Below are positions 39,979 to 49,750 of a stretch of 64,000 nt of DNA, one piece after another. The DNA comes from Indolivaga macrotermitis (GTDB taxonomy: Bacteria > Bacteroidota > Bacteroidia > Bacteroidales > Dysgonomonadaceae): the NCBI RefSeq assembly GCF_900128985.1, contig NZ_FQUC01000012.1:61118-125117 (forward strand), written 5' to 3'. Made by a program: the position numbers and the translations under genes. The notes beneath the pieces are model-generated. The model worked only from the letters and a program-made list of their open reading frames with translations. It searched no databases and was not told the DNA's origin. The first letter of the stretch is position 1, and each line of letters starts with the position of its first letter.

Positions 39979-41128
39979 TTCGTCGGTTATTTTTTACATC
40001 TTCAAACAGTTCGACCCAACGGGGCATTATATTTTCCGGCAAAAAGCGTTTGCTATTCTCACAAGCCTTCTCGCCCATCCGGTTTCTTAAAGCCTCATCA
40101 TCTATAAGCCTGATAAGCCTATCGGCAAAAAGGTTTATATCTCCATCCGGAACAAGGTATCCATCTTCCCCATCCGAGATTATCTCAGACGGCCCACTCG
40201 GGCAATCGAATGCTACACATGGCAATCCGCAAGACATCGCCTCAGCTAAGACCAATCCAAACCCCTCATAAACAGAAGACATAGCATAGACAGAAGCCTG
40301 AGTATAAATACTCTCAACGTCTTCCTCCGGCGAATGTATAGTTATGCCATTACTTAACTGCCGGCTTATAATCTTTTCGGATAAGACCTGATATTCTTCT
40401 CCGGTTCCATATATATCCAGATGCCAATCAGGACATTTAGATACTACAATCTTCCAGATATCAATCAACCTCGAAAATCCCTTCTGAGGAGTCAGCCGCC
40501 CTAAACTTATAACCCTTCGCTCCTGACGAAGACTTATCCGCTCAGATACGAATGGTAAAACATTGGGAATAACTCTCACATTTTTGAATTTGCTCCATTT
40601 TGCAGCATCGTCTTCTGTTAAAACAACAAAAGCTTCGTAACGGTTTACATACCGGCTCTTATTCTTTTCAGCCCAAAGAGCCTTTTGTTTTCTAAGAAAA
40701 GAAGCATTCAGCAAACTATATTCAATTTCTTTGTAGTGTTTACAAAAATGAATCTCAGCAACCCTTTTACTTCTATCCGACATTTTAGGCAAAATTGTAA
40801 ATTCATGCGTATAAGTCGAAATACAAATATCAGGCTTTAACTCTTTCAGTATATCCTCAAGTCGCTTCTTATGCAGCCTTCTTTTTCTCAGCTGCTCAAG
40901 AAGTCGTCTTACAAAGTTTTTTCCGTGCAAATAACGATAATTAATATCCAAATCTATAAAACGGATCCGAGGTGAGAAATCAAAAAAGTTTGCTTTTCCT
41001 TCCCTGTCCGTTGTTATAATTGTAATATCATACCCCATGTGGTCAGCCAGATAATTAGCTTTAGCGCAAACAATCCGTTCCATTCCACCGGATGGAGAAG
41101 AGTCTATAAGACAATATACAATTTTCAT
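39971..41128 (-). CDS. Glycosyltransferase family 4
   Basis: A 385-residue GT-B enzyme: SSPSGGMERIVCAKANYLADHMGYDITIIT at the start; VISLGRLTPQKGFSRLIDIWKIV and SSVYEGFGLVLAEAMSCGLPCVAFDCPSGPSEII at the donor site. It is closely similar in layout to the GT4 at 58698-59801 (same FDCPSGPSEII / ACKCGPGEII type end), so the two may transfer related sugars. It overlaps the polymerase gene by 4 nt (ATGA). Confidence 0.93.
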   Translation of the reverse strand: MKIVYCLIDSSPSGGMERIVCAKANYLADHMGYDITIITTDREGKANFFDFSPRIRFIDLDINYRYLHGKNFVRRLLEQLRKRRLHKKRLEDILKELKPDICISTYTHEFTILPKMSDRSKRVAEIHFCKHYKEIEYSLLNASFLRKQKALWAEKNKSRYVNRYEAFVVLTEDDAAKWSKFKNVRVIPNVLPFVSERISLRQERRVISLGRLTPQKGFSRLIDIWKIVVSKCPDWHLDIYGTGEEYQVLSEKIISRQLSNGITIHSPEEDVESIYTQASVYAMSSVYEGFGLVLAEAMSCGLPCVAFDCPSGPSEIISDGEDGYLVPDGDINLFADRLIRLIDDEALRNRMGEKACENSKRFLPENIMPRWVELFEDVKNNRRNG

Positions 41129-42249
41129 TCGTCCAATAGTTTTTGTTCCGTATCAAACCCTTCCTCTATCCCGTAACGATAGCGATACATCAGCACCCAA
41201 AACAGATTATTCCCGATAATTACGCAGAATAAGAGCAAAGACTCCATTAAGCCATATACCAAGAAACTGACCATAACTGCTATGACTATAAAATTCTGCT
41301 GGCGAACAATATTCTTCATTGCAAAATAATATAACCATATAAAATATACAAACAAAAGAATCCCGGCTTCGAATAACAGGTGCATATATGTACTATCGAT
41401 AATTATATAGTCGAAAGCAGATGTTCCAAGCAGGTATTGTAAAGGAGTTAACCCGGCCAATAGTTCGTGATATAAAGACGGACGGGTACTGAACAGAATA
41501 TTAATCTTCGGATATTCACTCGCAAATATCCCGAAATAGAGCGTAAGTGCAGTAAATAGTACAGGCAAAGCATACAAGACATATCGTGAATAACCTATCC
41601 GATAATCCTTTACCGACCTTTTGCGTAAATTATAATAAATAAGTACCAGAGAAAAAGTAAACACGGCGAAAATAAAACTCCGCGAATCCGTCTCCAGATA
41701 CAAATAAATACTGATTAATAAAAAGCCGCCCAATAACAACCAGATAAAGTTCCGGTATTTAGAAATATAGCAATATAAAAGGACAGACATAAACAACCCC
41801 CAATAATAAATCATGGCAATATTGGGATGCCCGTAACCAAAATCGTTCCTTATCCGGATAAAACTGAAAACATCCGATTGAGTGATATGCCCCGTACCAA
41901 ATACCAGCAGCATACCTATAACCGTTGTTCCCAGAATAATAATATTAAACCGCAGATACTCTTTCAGGCTAAATGTCGATACACATTGCATCACTATCAG
42001 CGGAGTCAGTACATTCAGTTTATATTTTGTGAAATCGAATGCCGATATCAAAATAAATATACCCAAGCAATACACGTATTCTTTGCGTATAGTCGAATAA
42101 TCAAACGAGAGAAGAAAGAATACAATTGTCAATACAGACAATATCTCCACCCTGTCATTCAGAACAACAGTAAACAAGAACCTGAAATTGAGAATCAATA
42201 ACAGGATAAACAAACTGGGTTTCCGTATTTTTTCAAGAATATCGGTCAT
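41125..42249 (-). CDS. O-antigen/EPS polymerase-like membrane protein (Wzy type)
   Basis: A 374-residue protein with about 10 membrane segments, short loops and one larger periplasmic loop (about 240-285), the Wzy layout. Sequence identity across Wzy proteins is low, so the call rests on topology and position: it sits between the flippase gene (4-nt overlap) and a GT4 gene (4-nt overlap). It would join repeat units in the periplasm using undecaprenyl-linked substrates. Confidence 0.78.
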   Translation of the reverse strand: MTDILEKIRKPSLFILLLILNFRFLFTVVLNDRVEILSVLTIVFFLLSFDYSTIRKEYVYCLGIFILISAFDFTKYKLNVLTPLIVMQCVSTFSLKEYLRFNIIILGTTVIGMLLVFGTGHITQSDVFSFIRIRNDFGYGHPNIAMIYYWGLFMSVLLYCYISKYRNFIWLLLGGFLLISIYLYLETDSRSFIFAVFTFSLVLIYYNLRKRSVKDYRIGYSRYVLYALPVLFTALTLYFGIFASEYPKINILFSTRPSLYHELLAGLTPLQYLLGTSAFDYIIIDSTYMHLLFEAGILLFVYFIWLYYFAMKNIVRQQNFIVIAVMVSFLVYGLMESLLLFCVIIGNNLFWVLMYRYRYGIEEGFDTEQKLLDE

Positions 42250-43652
42250 CGTTTCGTACTATCACTTGTTAACCAATAACGTACACCTAATCTTATTTGT
42301 TGCAGGTAATTGAGCCTTATACGCCTAGACACTACCTGAATCCATTTCCAATTCTGATAACAAAACTGCACAATACCTACCGAAAGAATAGCTCCATAAA
42401 TATCCCACTTAAATAAAACTATAAATATAGGCATCAGTATAAATATAGCCAAAGCAGATACAATAGCCGATGTCATGTACGGAATCTTATTGCTTGATGA
42501 TATCAGCCCGATAGCCAAAGCCTGATTCGAGTCAAACAGATAGACTATAAATAAAAGTGCCAACGGAACAGTCGGTAAAAGAGTAGTACCACTGCCAATT
42601 AGTGTCAAACCCCAATCTCCGAACAACGATACACCAACGCAACCTGCAATATACAATATCAACATCAATACAAGGCTTTTGGTATAAATCCGCCGTATGT
42701 TCGTTACATTATGAGTAACCCAACTCTGAGCTACATAAGGCGCATAACTGGAATAATACAATAACGAAATGGTAGTCAGCACATTTACAACCTGCAAACT
42801 GAGTCCGTATTTAGCGATAGTGGCCAGAGGAATAAATAACGAGGCATAAAACAAACTCCCTTTAGTTGAGATATACATTGCCAGATTGGCTATGCCCTGC
42901 CGGTATGTATTGCGCCAAACCACCGCTCTCAGATTAAAATTGAGGGGCGTTACATTTCTCAGTATTGCTCCCAATCCGTCTTTATAAGCCAGTAATCGTC
43001 CTGTAAAATAGTTTACAATACCCGAAATGCAGTTAGCGATAGCAACGCCAATAAGCCCATAACCCGAAAAAAGGAATATATATGTGAGTAACATATATAT
43101 CGAACGGTTGATTATCATTAGTTGGTTATGCTCCTGAATATATCCCCTTCCCTGCAAAATACAGGCAAAATGGATACAATAGAACCCGAACACTACACTT
43201 GCAGAATATAATAACCATGAGTACAAAATATAGGATTGATCGGGAAAGTCTCTCGACAGATAATACACATATACTAACCCTGCCGAAAATAGCATCAAAG
43301 CCATAGCCAATGATACATAGCTATAAAACTTGTGCATGGTACGTATCAGGGACTTTATGAGAGGATAATTCGGTTCGTCCAATACCCGGGCATTCTCGTC
43401 TATACCATCCTTGAGTAAAGATGTCGCTCCTCCGAATGCATAAGCTATATTTCGCGAGAAAGTGATCTGAAAAACAACCCCTATCAAAGTGGAAAACATT
43501 CCCAGATTGACAAACACATACCAAATACCTAATGTATCGGAAGGCAAAAACCTGAATATAGCAGGCAATACCAGAATATTAGCCCCTATATTACAAAACT
43601 GAGCTACATATCCCCATATAACATCTTTCCGGGTGATAACTATCTTACTCAA
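42246..43652 (-). CDS. Polysaccharide flippase (Wzx-like, MOP superfamily)
   Basis: A 468-residue protein with about 12 membrane segments, with basic loops and the spacing typical of lipid-linked oligosaccharide flippases. It moves the undecaprenyl-linked repeat unit across the inner membrane. It lies between Wzc (9-nt gap) and Wzy (4-nt overlap). No catalytic motif defines this family, so the assignment uses topology and neighbours. Confidence 0.82.
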   Translation of the reverse strand: MSKIVITRKDVIWGYVAQFCNIGANILVLPAIFRFLPSDTLGIWYVFVNLGMFSTLIGVVFQITFSRNIAYAFGGATSLLKDGIDENARVLDEPNYPLIKSLIRTMHKFYSYVSLAMALMLFSAGLVYVYYLSRDFPDQSYILYSWLLYSASVVFGFYCIHFACILQGRGYIQEHNQLMIINRSIYMLLTYIFLFSGYGLIGVAIANCISGIVNYFTGRLLAYKDGLGAILRNVTPLNFNLRAVVWRNTYRQGIANLAMYISTKGSLFYASLFIPLATIAKYGLSLQVVNVLTTISLLYYSSYAPYVAQSWVTHNVTNIRRIYTKSLVLMLILYIAGCVGVSLFGDWGLTLIGSGTTLLPTVPLALLFIVYLFDSNQALAIGLISSSNKIPYMTSAIVSALAIFILMPIFIVLFKWDIYGAILSVGIVQFCYQNWKWIQVVSRRIRLNYLQQIRLGVRYWLTSDSTKR

Positions 43653-43661
43653 AGTTTCTGT

Positions 43662-45980
43662 TTATTTCTTATTTCCGGTATCCGACTGGTGTCCGTATCC
43701 ATAACCATATGCCGCTTTGGTAGTTGTGCCATTAATTACGATCGACATATTTTTCAGTTTATTATCTTCGACAATAGATTCGGCAAATTTCAGGTGAGAC
43801 TTGTTTGTATAATTAGCCCTGAACAGATATATCGTAGCATCCGACACCCTATCGAGACTGAATGTATCCGAAACCATACCGACAGGGGCTGTATCTACAA
43901 TTATATAATCAAAGTTGGCGCGTAAGTAATCGAACATCTCATCCAAACGGTCATTTAATAATAGCTCTGCCGGATTCGGTGGAATAGGACCTGCCGGTAT
44001 TACATACATATTGTCATGCAAATCGGGGCGATGGATTATTATATCCTCGGGTTTCATATCATCTGAAGCGAGATAAACAGTCATTCCGTCTTTCCGGTTG
44101 ATTGATAAGTATTCGCTAAGTTTGGGGTTACGTATATCCAACCCGACCAATACTACTTTTTTATTTTTAATCAGAGAATACGACAAAGCAAGATTCACGG
44201 TAAAGAACGATTTTCCTTCACCCGAAATACTGGAGGTTACAAGCACCACTTTTTCGTCTTTCTTCATCAGAAATTGCAAGTTAGTACGGACTAAGCGGAA
44301 CAATTCTGCTGTAGATGTACTTATTCCCTCTGCAATAGCTATGTTTCCGGCATTCTTATCCAAACAAATCTCCCCAAGAACAGGAACAGAGGTTGCTTCC
44401 GTTAATTCTTCTTTCGAGGCTATTTTGAACTTGAACACATCTATCAGATAGAGAATCACGACGGGAAACAATACTCCCAGCAATAAGGCTATCGCCAGCA
44501 CCATCATTTTTCGGGGGGCGATCGGTTTCCATATATTATATGCCCCGTCTATTACTTTCGCTTTAGGAGTAGTCGAAGCCAAGGTTAACTGCGTTTCTTC
44601 CATCTTGGTAAGAAGAAAAACATACAAATCGGATTTTACCTGACGCTGACGTTCTATCTCAATATATTCGCGTTGTTGTTTCGGCATTTCCGACATACGT
44701 GATTGCATTTCGCCTTCCAAACCCGACCAATCCTGCTTACGTATGGTAAGGTCACGTTTAGCATTACTCACACTTATTTGTACATTCTTACGAAGCAAAT
44801 CGACCTGCTCATTCAATGATATGATAACAGGGTTGTTCTCTTTCGTATTTTGCAATAACCGCGTCCTTTCCAACACCGCACTATTGTATGACCTTATTGC
44901 CTCCAACGTTCCGGGTAGTACCCCTGTATTGGTAGGTATCAATTCATATTTATTCTTCGGATCGTTTACATATTTATCCAGCATAGAAGCAATATCCATC
45001 TGAATATTTGCTTCTGTCGTTTTTTCCTGCAAATCGTGATACTTTTCGATAAAAGCCTTCGACTCTACTGTTATATCTGTTATATTATTTTCTCTTTTAA
45101 AAGATTCCAGATTTTTCTCGAGAGCACTTAACTCAATAGCCAACAAATCGATACGTTCTTTTATAAACGAAGCAGTATTTTCAGCCTCTTCATTCTTTTC
45201 GAGTTTGGCATCCTCATTATAAAGTTCAACCAGTTTGTTCAGAATATCCCTTCCCCGCTGACGGTCTACATCTTTTATACTCAAATAAATGATATCCGAT
45301 TTATCTGTTGTAGGAGATACTATTATACGTTCTTTGTATTTTTCAGCTGCGTAATCCAGACCAAACAGGTTTACATTCAGCTTATAAGAACTTTCGCCAA
45401 TAGATTTTCCGGAATATTTTAGAAGGAAGTTACCGTATGCAGTTTTAATCTCGCCCGGCAAAGTAGCCAGTTTAGTTTCGCCAATCTTTTCATCATCAGC
45501 CTCGGCTTTTACTTCCACCGATTTGTCTTCATTTACTTTAACCGTAAATGCGATTGGCATGGTCAGAGTATCCATCACGCTACGGGGTACATCCAATATT
45601 ACCGGCGAAGTATTATATAACGATTTATCAAACGGAAACTTTTTCAGATCATAGGTTGTATGTAGCCCCAACTCGTAAATCATATCCCTCATATGAGTTT
45701 GCGAGGCAATAACGGCAGCTTCATCCGATATATTTTCCGAACCGGCAATACTTCCGAGCCCAAAACTACGAACCAGCGACGAAGCTATTTTAGAACCTTC
45801 TTCGTTCGACCTTAATTTAATATTCGAAACTATATAATAGGTCGGATCTACAGTCTTTATATAAGCTATGGCAACAAAAAGGCACAAAAGGATAAAACCC
45901 AGAAACCATTTCCAGTGCTTACTATATTTGAGAATAACATCTCCGACATTGACAAACTCTGATTTTTTCTTTGTACTCAT
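43662..45980 (-). CDS. Polysaccharide co-polymerase and tyrosine autokinase (Wzc-like)
   Basis: 772 residues: a Wzz-type chain-length domain between two transmembrane helices (about 20-42 and 495-517) with long periplasmic coiled coils (about 270-440), then a BY-kinase domain. The ATP site shows SSISGEGKSFFTVNLA (Walker A), VVLVGLDIRNPKL (Walker A') and YIIVDTAPVGMVSD (Walker B). The C-terminal tail ends with AYGYGYGHQSDTG, a short Tyr cluster for autophosphorylation. It controls polymer length and export together with the Wza-like lipoprotein encoded just upstream. Confidence 0.94.
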   Translation of the reverse strand: MSTKKKSEFVNVGDVILKYSKHWKWFLGFILLCLFVAIAYIKTVDPTYYIVSNIKLRSNEEGSKIASSLVRSFGLGSIAGSENISDEAAVIASQTHMRDMIYELGLHTTYDLKKFPFDKSLYNTSPVILDVPRSVMDTLTMPIAFTVKVNEDKSVEVKAEADDEKIGETKLATLPGEIKTAYGNFLLKYSGKSIGESSYKLNVNLFGLDYAAEKYKERIIVSPTTDKSDIIYLSIKDVDRQRGRDILNKLVELYNEDAKLEKNEEAENTASFIKERIDLLAIELSALEKNLESFKRENNITDITVESKAFIEKYHDLQEKTTEANIQMDIASMLDKYVNDPKNKYELIPTNTGVLPGTLEAIRSYNSAVLERTRLLQNTKENNPVIISLNEQVDLLRKNVQISVSNAKRDLTIRKQDWSGLEGEMQSRMSEMPKQQREYIEIERQRQVKSDLYVFLLTKMEETQLTLASTTPKAKVIDGAYNIWKPIAPRKMMVLAIALLLGVLFPVVILYLIDVFKFKIASKEELTEATSVPVLGEICLDKNAGNIAIAEGISTSTAELFRLVRTNLQFLMKKDEKVVLVTSSISGEGKSFFTVNLALSYSLIKNKKVVLVGLDIRNPKLSEYLSINRKDGMTVYLASDDMKPEDIIIHRPDLHDNMYVIPAGPIPPNPAELLLNDRLDEMFDYLRANFDYIIVDTAPVGMVSDTFSLDRVSDATIYLFRANYTNKSHLKFAESIVEDNKLKNMSIVINGTTTKAAYGYGYGHQSDTGNKK

Positions 45981-46005
45981 AATTTTTTCAACGTAAGGAT
46001 GCTTT

Positions 46006-46779
46006 TTATTTTCTTGACACAGCTATTATTAACGAAACCGTACTGATAACGGTTGTAATAGCAGTCGTAATCAAAGTCAGGTTAAATTGCTTCTGCTGAC
46101 TCATCTGTGCATCCTTCTGATGCTCTTTATTAGATTCAACATACAAAATATCATTTTGTTGCAGATAAAAATATTGTGAAGAGAACACCTGGCTACTTTT
46201 AGTTAAATCAAAACGTATAAATTCTTTTTTACCATCATTATCCCTGATCAGTAAAACATTATCCCTTCGTCCGTATAATGTTAAATCTCTGGCATTAGCC
46301 AAAGCATCGAGGACAGACAAGCGCTGCCCCGTAAAGAATACAGGCCCCGGAGCATTAACAGCCCCTAATACCGAAACCTTGAAATTCATAATCTGAACAT
46401 TTACAATCGGATCTTTTACATAATCTTCGAGACGGGTCTGTATCAGGTCCACTGCTTCGTCTGTTGATAAGCCCCTTAAGCGGATTTTACCCAGAGTAGG
46501 AAAATTTATTTCTCCCTCATTATCTATAATATATGATGATATTGTTCCTTGTCCCGAAGGCAGATTAAACGGAGTTACAGCCTGAGGTTCGATAGAAGAG
46601 ACAACAATAGCCAGTTCATCTCCGGTCTTTATCTTCACCGGATTCAAAGAATCGGACAATGCTATTTCTTTTTGTAAATAAGCATCCAGATCCTGAAAAT
46701 AGGATATGTTCTTGGATGAGCCGCAGGAACTCATTAACACGACTAATAACAAGCAAATCAATATGTGAATCTTTCCCAT
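46006..46779 (-). CDS. Polysaccharide export lipoprotein (Wza-like)
   Basis: 257 residues from the ATG at 46779, where the -7 box (46809-46816) puts the transcript start just upstream; a longer frame beginning at 46839 would start before the promoter and is rejected. Signal peptide with lipobox Cys19 (VVLMSSC), then the Wza/poly-export domain (KTGDELAIVVSSIEPQAVTPFN, GEINFPTLGKIRLRGLSTDEAVDLIQTRL, VSVLGAVNAPG) and a SLBB-like part, ending in a hydrophobic helix (about 230-250). It forms the outer-membrane export channel for the polymer and heads the operon. Confidence 0.92.
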   Translation of the reverse strand: MGKIHILICLLLVVLMSSCGSSKNISYFQDLDAYLQKEIALSDSLNPVKIKTGDELAIVVSSIEPQAVTPFNLPSGQGTISSYIIDNEGEINFPTLGKIRLRGLSTDEAVDLIQTRLEDYVKDPIVNVQIMNFKVSVLGAVNAPGPVFFTGQRLSVLDALANARDLTLYGRRDNVLLIRDNDGKKEFIRFDLTKSSQVFSSQYFYLQQNDILYVESNKEHQKDAQMSQQKQFNLTLITTAITTVISTVSLIIAVSRK

Positions 46780-46808
46780 TCTCAATATATCTGTAATTTC
46801 TGAAAAAA

Positions 46809-46816
46809 CAAAGATA
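46809..46816 (-). promoter_or_regulatory. -7 box (TATCTTTG) of the EPS operon
   Basis: Reverse-strand TATCTTTG is an exact consensus match, 29 nt before the Wza start. As all eight genes to 36632 are packed with overlaps or short gaps and no internal terminator was seen, this is the likely single promoter. Confidence 0.6.
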
Positions 46817-46864
46817 CTTCTTTCGATGTGAGTTACCATTTCTTACGAGAAAAAATAACAAATC

Positions 46865-46907
46865 ATAAGAAAAACGAAACAGCCTCCGGAATATTTTCCA
46901 AAGGCTG
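46865..46907 (-). terminator. Terminator of the zinc-ribbon protein gene
   Basis: A hairpin CAGCCT-cc-GGAA/TTCC-aa-AGGCTG (46880-46907, symmetrical internal loop) followed on the minus strand by TTTCGTTTTTC. Confidence 0.65.
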
Positions 46908-46938
46908 CCTTTATTTATAAAAATGCAGTTAAATACAT

Positions 46939-47697
46939 TTATTCTTCGATACCAACCAGTTCAGGGTCAATCATAATACGTCCGCAATATTCGCAAACAA
47001 TAATTTTCTTTCCTAATTTAATATCCATTTGCTTTTGAGGTGGTATTTTATTGAAACATCCACCACACGCACCACGTTCGATAGCTACAATAGCCAATCC
47101 GTTGCGGGCACTTTTACGGATACGTTTAAATGCCTGTAGCAAACGGGGCTCAACTTCGCCTTCGATACCTTTAATTTCCTCACGAAGCTGTTCTTCCTGT
47201 TGTTTCGTTTCGGAGATAATCTCGTCCAACTCATCTTTCTTTTGGTGAAGGTCGGCAGAACGTTCTTCCAGAAAAGATTTACTCTTCTCAACTTGCTCTT
47301 TTAACGATTTCACATTCTGAGTAAACTCTTTGATACGTTTTTCAGCTAACTCGATTTCAAGTGTTTCGAATTCGATTTCTTTGCTTAAATGGTCGTACTC
47401 GCGATTGTTACGTACATTATCGAGTTGCTCTTTATATTTCTCTATTTTCAGGGTACAATCCTGAATTTTTTGTTTTTGTTGAGCAACAGCTGTTTCAAAC
47501 TCTTTCTGATCCGACTCGTATTTTCCGATACGTGTCTTCAGACCGATAATCTCGTCTTCAAGGTCGGCAACCTCCAAAGGAAGCTCTCCGCGAAGAATTT
47601 TAATTTTATCGACATCCGATAATTTAGTTTGCAGGCTGTAAAGTGTTTTCAACTTGTCTTCCACCTGTACTTCTTTTTCAGCTTGTTTCTTTGCCAT
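46939..47697 (-). CDS. Coiled-coil protein with C4-type zinc ribbon
   Basis: 252 residues: a long charged helical hairpin (about 1-185) and a C-terminal zinc ribbon with CGGC and CEYC pairs (around 210-240, ending MIDPELVG). This architecture (DUF164 / CdsZ-like) is widespread in bacteria and is thought to bind nucleic acid or ribosomes or to help secretion, but its role in Bacteroidales is unproven. It sits next to the Nif3-like gene, a common pairing in this phylum. Its own -7 box lies at 47838. Confidence 0.9.
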   Translation of the reverse strand: MAKKQAEKEVQVEDKLKTLYSLQTKLSDVDKIKILRGELPLEVADLEDEIIGLKTRIGKYESDQKEFETAVAQQKQKIQDCTLKIEKYKEQLDNVRNNREYDHLSKEIEFETLEIELAEKRIKEFTQNVKSLKEQVEKSKSFLEERSADLHQKKDELDEIISETKQQEEQLREEIKGIEGEVEPRLLQAFKRIRKSARNGLAIVAIERGACGGCFNKIPPQKQMDIKLGKKIIVCEYCGRIMIDPELVGIEE

Positions 47698-47837
47698 TTT
47701 TTGTATTGATTATTTTAATTTTCTCTATAAAAAAATGCAGTATATAAACAGTTATACTATTTATTTACTACATCTTATACTTTTGCAGGAGTATATCTCT
47801 GCCTTCGTACAACGGATAACTATTTATTATCCGGATG

Positions 47838-47845
47838 CAAAGATA
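47838..47845 (-). promoter_or_regulatory. -7 box (TATCTTTG) of the zinc-ribbon gene
   Basis: Reverse-strand TATCTTTG, exact consensus, predicting a leader of about 135 nt before the start at 47697. Confidence 0.5.
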
Positions 47846-47874
47846 ATAATTCGAGCCGAAACATCCATAGTCTT

Positions 47875-48969
47875 TTACAGATATTTAACCGGATTCTCGT
47901 CAAACTGTGATAAATTCAATTCCAACTCCGGAAACTTCTCCGAAAGCAGATTATAGAATATGTTTTTTGTACATATTTCCGACTCATAATGCCCTACGGT
48001 TGCGAGCAGAATTTTATCTTCTACATCGTAGAAATCATTATACTTAGCCTCTCCGGTTATAAATATATCAGCTCCATAGCCTATAGCTTGCGGAATAAGA
48101 AATGCTCCACTTCCGCCACATAAAGCGACCTCATGAATCTGTTTCCCTAAATATGGCGAATGCTGAATACTAGACAACCCTAAAGTATCTTTCAGGTGAT
48201 ACAGAAAATCCTCTTCTTCCATCGGTTCGGGTAATGTTCCTACAATACCGCTACCTGCCTGCGCCCACGGGTTTTCCAATAAATAAAAATCGTAAGCAGG
48301 CTCTTCGTAGGGGTGAATAGCCAGTAGAGCGTTCAATATCTCGCGCTGTTTATATACAGGCAATACCACTTCGATACGTACTTCGGCTTCGATATGTAAA
48401 TTACCTTTTTCGCCTACAAAAGGATGAGTTCCCTCCCCTGCCCTAAAAGTTCCTTCTCCCAGCACATTAAAACTACAGGCATCGTAATTGCCGATATTAC
48501 CCGCCCCGGCATTAAAAAGCACAGTTCTCACACTTTCGGCATGAGATTGAGGAACATATGTTACCAGCTTTGATAAAACCTTTTTCTGTGGAGATAGAAT
48601 CTTAACCTGTTCCAAACCTAATATCTTAGCCAGTTCGTAATTAACTCCACCTGTTGCATTATCTAAATTGGTATGAGCCGCATACACAACTATATCATGT
48701 TTACAAGCCTGAATCATACACCGTTCGACATACGTTCGTCCGGTCAGGGATTTAAAGCTGCGAAAAGCCAATGGATGATGCGATATAACCAGATTGCAAC
48801 CCAAACGTACAGCTTCGGTCATTACACTTTCTGTTACATCTATACATATAAGAACACCTCTCACCTCCTGATTAGCGTCTCCGACCTGTATCCCACTATT
48901 GTCAAAGCTCTCCTGCAAAGGCAGCGGAGCTAAAACTTCTATCGCAGCTAAAACCTCTTTTATTTTCAT
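47875..48969 (-). CDS. Nif3-like dinuclear metal-centre protein (DUF34)
   Basis: 364 residues of the Nif3/YbgI family. Metal-ligand motifs: NSGIQVG, VISHHPLAFRS, YAAHTNLDNA and GHYESE near the end. A PII/CutA-like insertion (about 135-235, TYVPQSHAESVRTVLFNAGAG and LLAIHPYEEPAYDFY) makes it the long form. Members form hexameric rings with two metals per subunit; proposed activities include GTP cyclohydrolase I-type metal chaperone roles, but the true function is unsettled. It lies upstream of the zinc-ribbon gene on the same strand. Confidence 0.92.
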   Translation of the reverse strand: MKIKEVLAAIEVLAPLPLQESFDNSGIQVGDANQEVRGVLICIDVTESVMTEAVRLGCNLVISHHPLAFRSFKSLTGRTYVERCMIQACKHDIVVYAAHTNLDNATGGVNYELAKILGLEQVKILSPQKKVLSKLVTYVPQSHAESVRTVLFNAGAGNIGNYDACSFNVLGEGTFRAGEGTHPFVGEKGNLHIEAEVRIEVVLPVYKQREILNALLAIHPYEEPAYDFYLLENPWAQAGSGIVGTLPEPMEEEDFLYHLKDTLGLSSIQHSPYLGKQIHEVALCGGSGAFLIPQAIGYGADIFITGEAKYNDFYDVEDKILLATVGHYESEICTKNIFYNLLSEKFPELELNLSQFDENPVKYL

Positions 48970-49000
48970 ATTTCCAAACTAATTAATTAGCTGTAAATTA

Positions 49001-49750
49001 TTATTCTTTTGCTAAAATAGTTTTTAAATTTTGTATTTCTTCTTCCAAAGCCTTGTTTTTTTCTTCCTGCTTTATTACATACAGTGTTAACTCTTCTATC
49101 TTTTGTAAAAGTTTAGCTTGCATTTCGCCGAGACTCACTCCATTTTCTTTGACTTCTTTTTCTGATGGGATATCGGGAAGATGCTTGTGTTCTTCAAGGT
49201 GAGCTTTTACTTCGTCCAACGAACGAAGTTTGTAATCAGGAGCAAAGACAAAATCTGACCATTGGGTAGTTTCTACCTTTACCTCATTAGCATAAACAAT
49301 ACCATTTATATAAGCTCCAGTTGCTTTAATATTACCAGCTACATCTAATTTCTGAGTGGGGTTATCTATACCTATACCGACATTACCTGAGTTATGAATA
49401 CCCATTCGATATTGTCCTTTCGTGAAAAACTTTATTCCACCGTACCCGCTTTGCCATAAAGAGCCTGCACCGGAGTACCATGAATCAGAATTCCAACCAA
49501 ATGAATAATGACCTACAGTCTTATCCTGATAGGTAAAGTTATCGTTCATCTGACGCATTATCTGAAAGCCTGATGGCAATATTATATTATAAAAGCGACT
49601 ATTTCCAACTACATCCAGTTTATATCCCGGAGCGGTAGTACCTATACCAACATTCTGAGTGGTAGAAATTGTTGTTCCACTACTCGTCCATTGTGCAGAT
49701 AATGTTGCAGCTATGGTGCATGCAATTAGTGTTAATACTGTCTTTTTCAT
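49001..49750 (-). CDS. Exported tail-fibre-like repeat protein (shorter paralog)
   Basis: 249 residues: signal peptide (1-19, ATLSAQ), a beta-helix-like body with T-x-N-V-G-I-G-T-x-x-P-x-x-K-L-D-V motifs twice (GTTAPGYKLDVVGNS, GIDNPTQKLDVAGNI), and a C-terminal coiled coil preceded by YKLRSLDEVKAHLEEHKHLPDIPS, an arrangement common in Bacteroidetes trimeric tail-fibre or adhesin-like proteins. Its start overlaps the stop of the longer paralog by 4 nt. Probably a surface or periplasmic trimer; no function is known. Confidence 0.85.
   Translation of the reverse strand: MKKTVLTLIACTIAATLSAQWTSSGTTISTTQNVGIGTTAPGYKLDVVGNSRFYNIILPSGFQIMRQMNDNFTYQDKTVGHYSFGWNSDSWYSGAGSLWQSGYGGIKFFTKGQYRMGIHNSGNVGIGIDNPTQKLDVAGNIKATGAYINGIVYANEVKVETTQWSDFVFAPDYKLRSLDEVKAHLEEHKHLPDIPSEKEVKENGVSLGEMQAKLLQKIEELTLYVIKQEEKNKALEEEIQNLKTILAKE

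Noticed and set aside
46780..46839. Longer N-terminus of the Wza-like protein starting at 46839
   Set aside because: The -7 box at 46809-46816 would lie inside it and it would bury the lipoprotein signal; the ATG at 46779 gives a clean lipobox.
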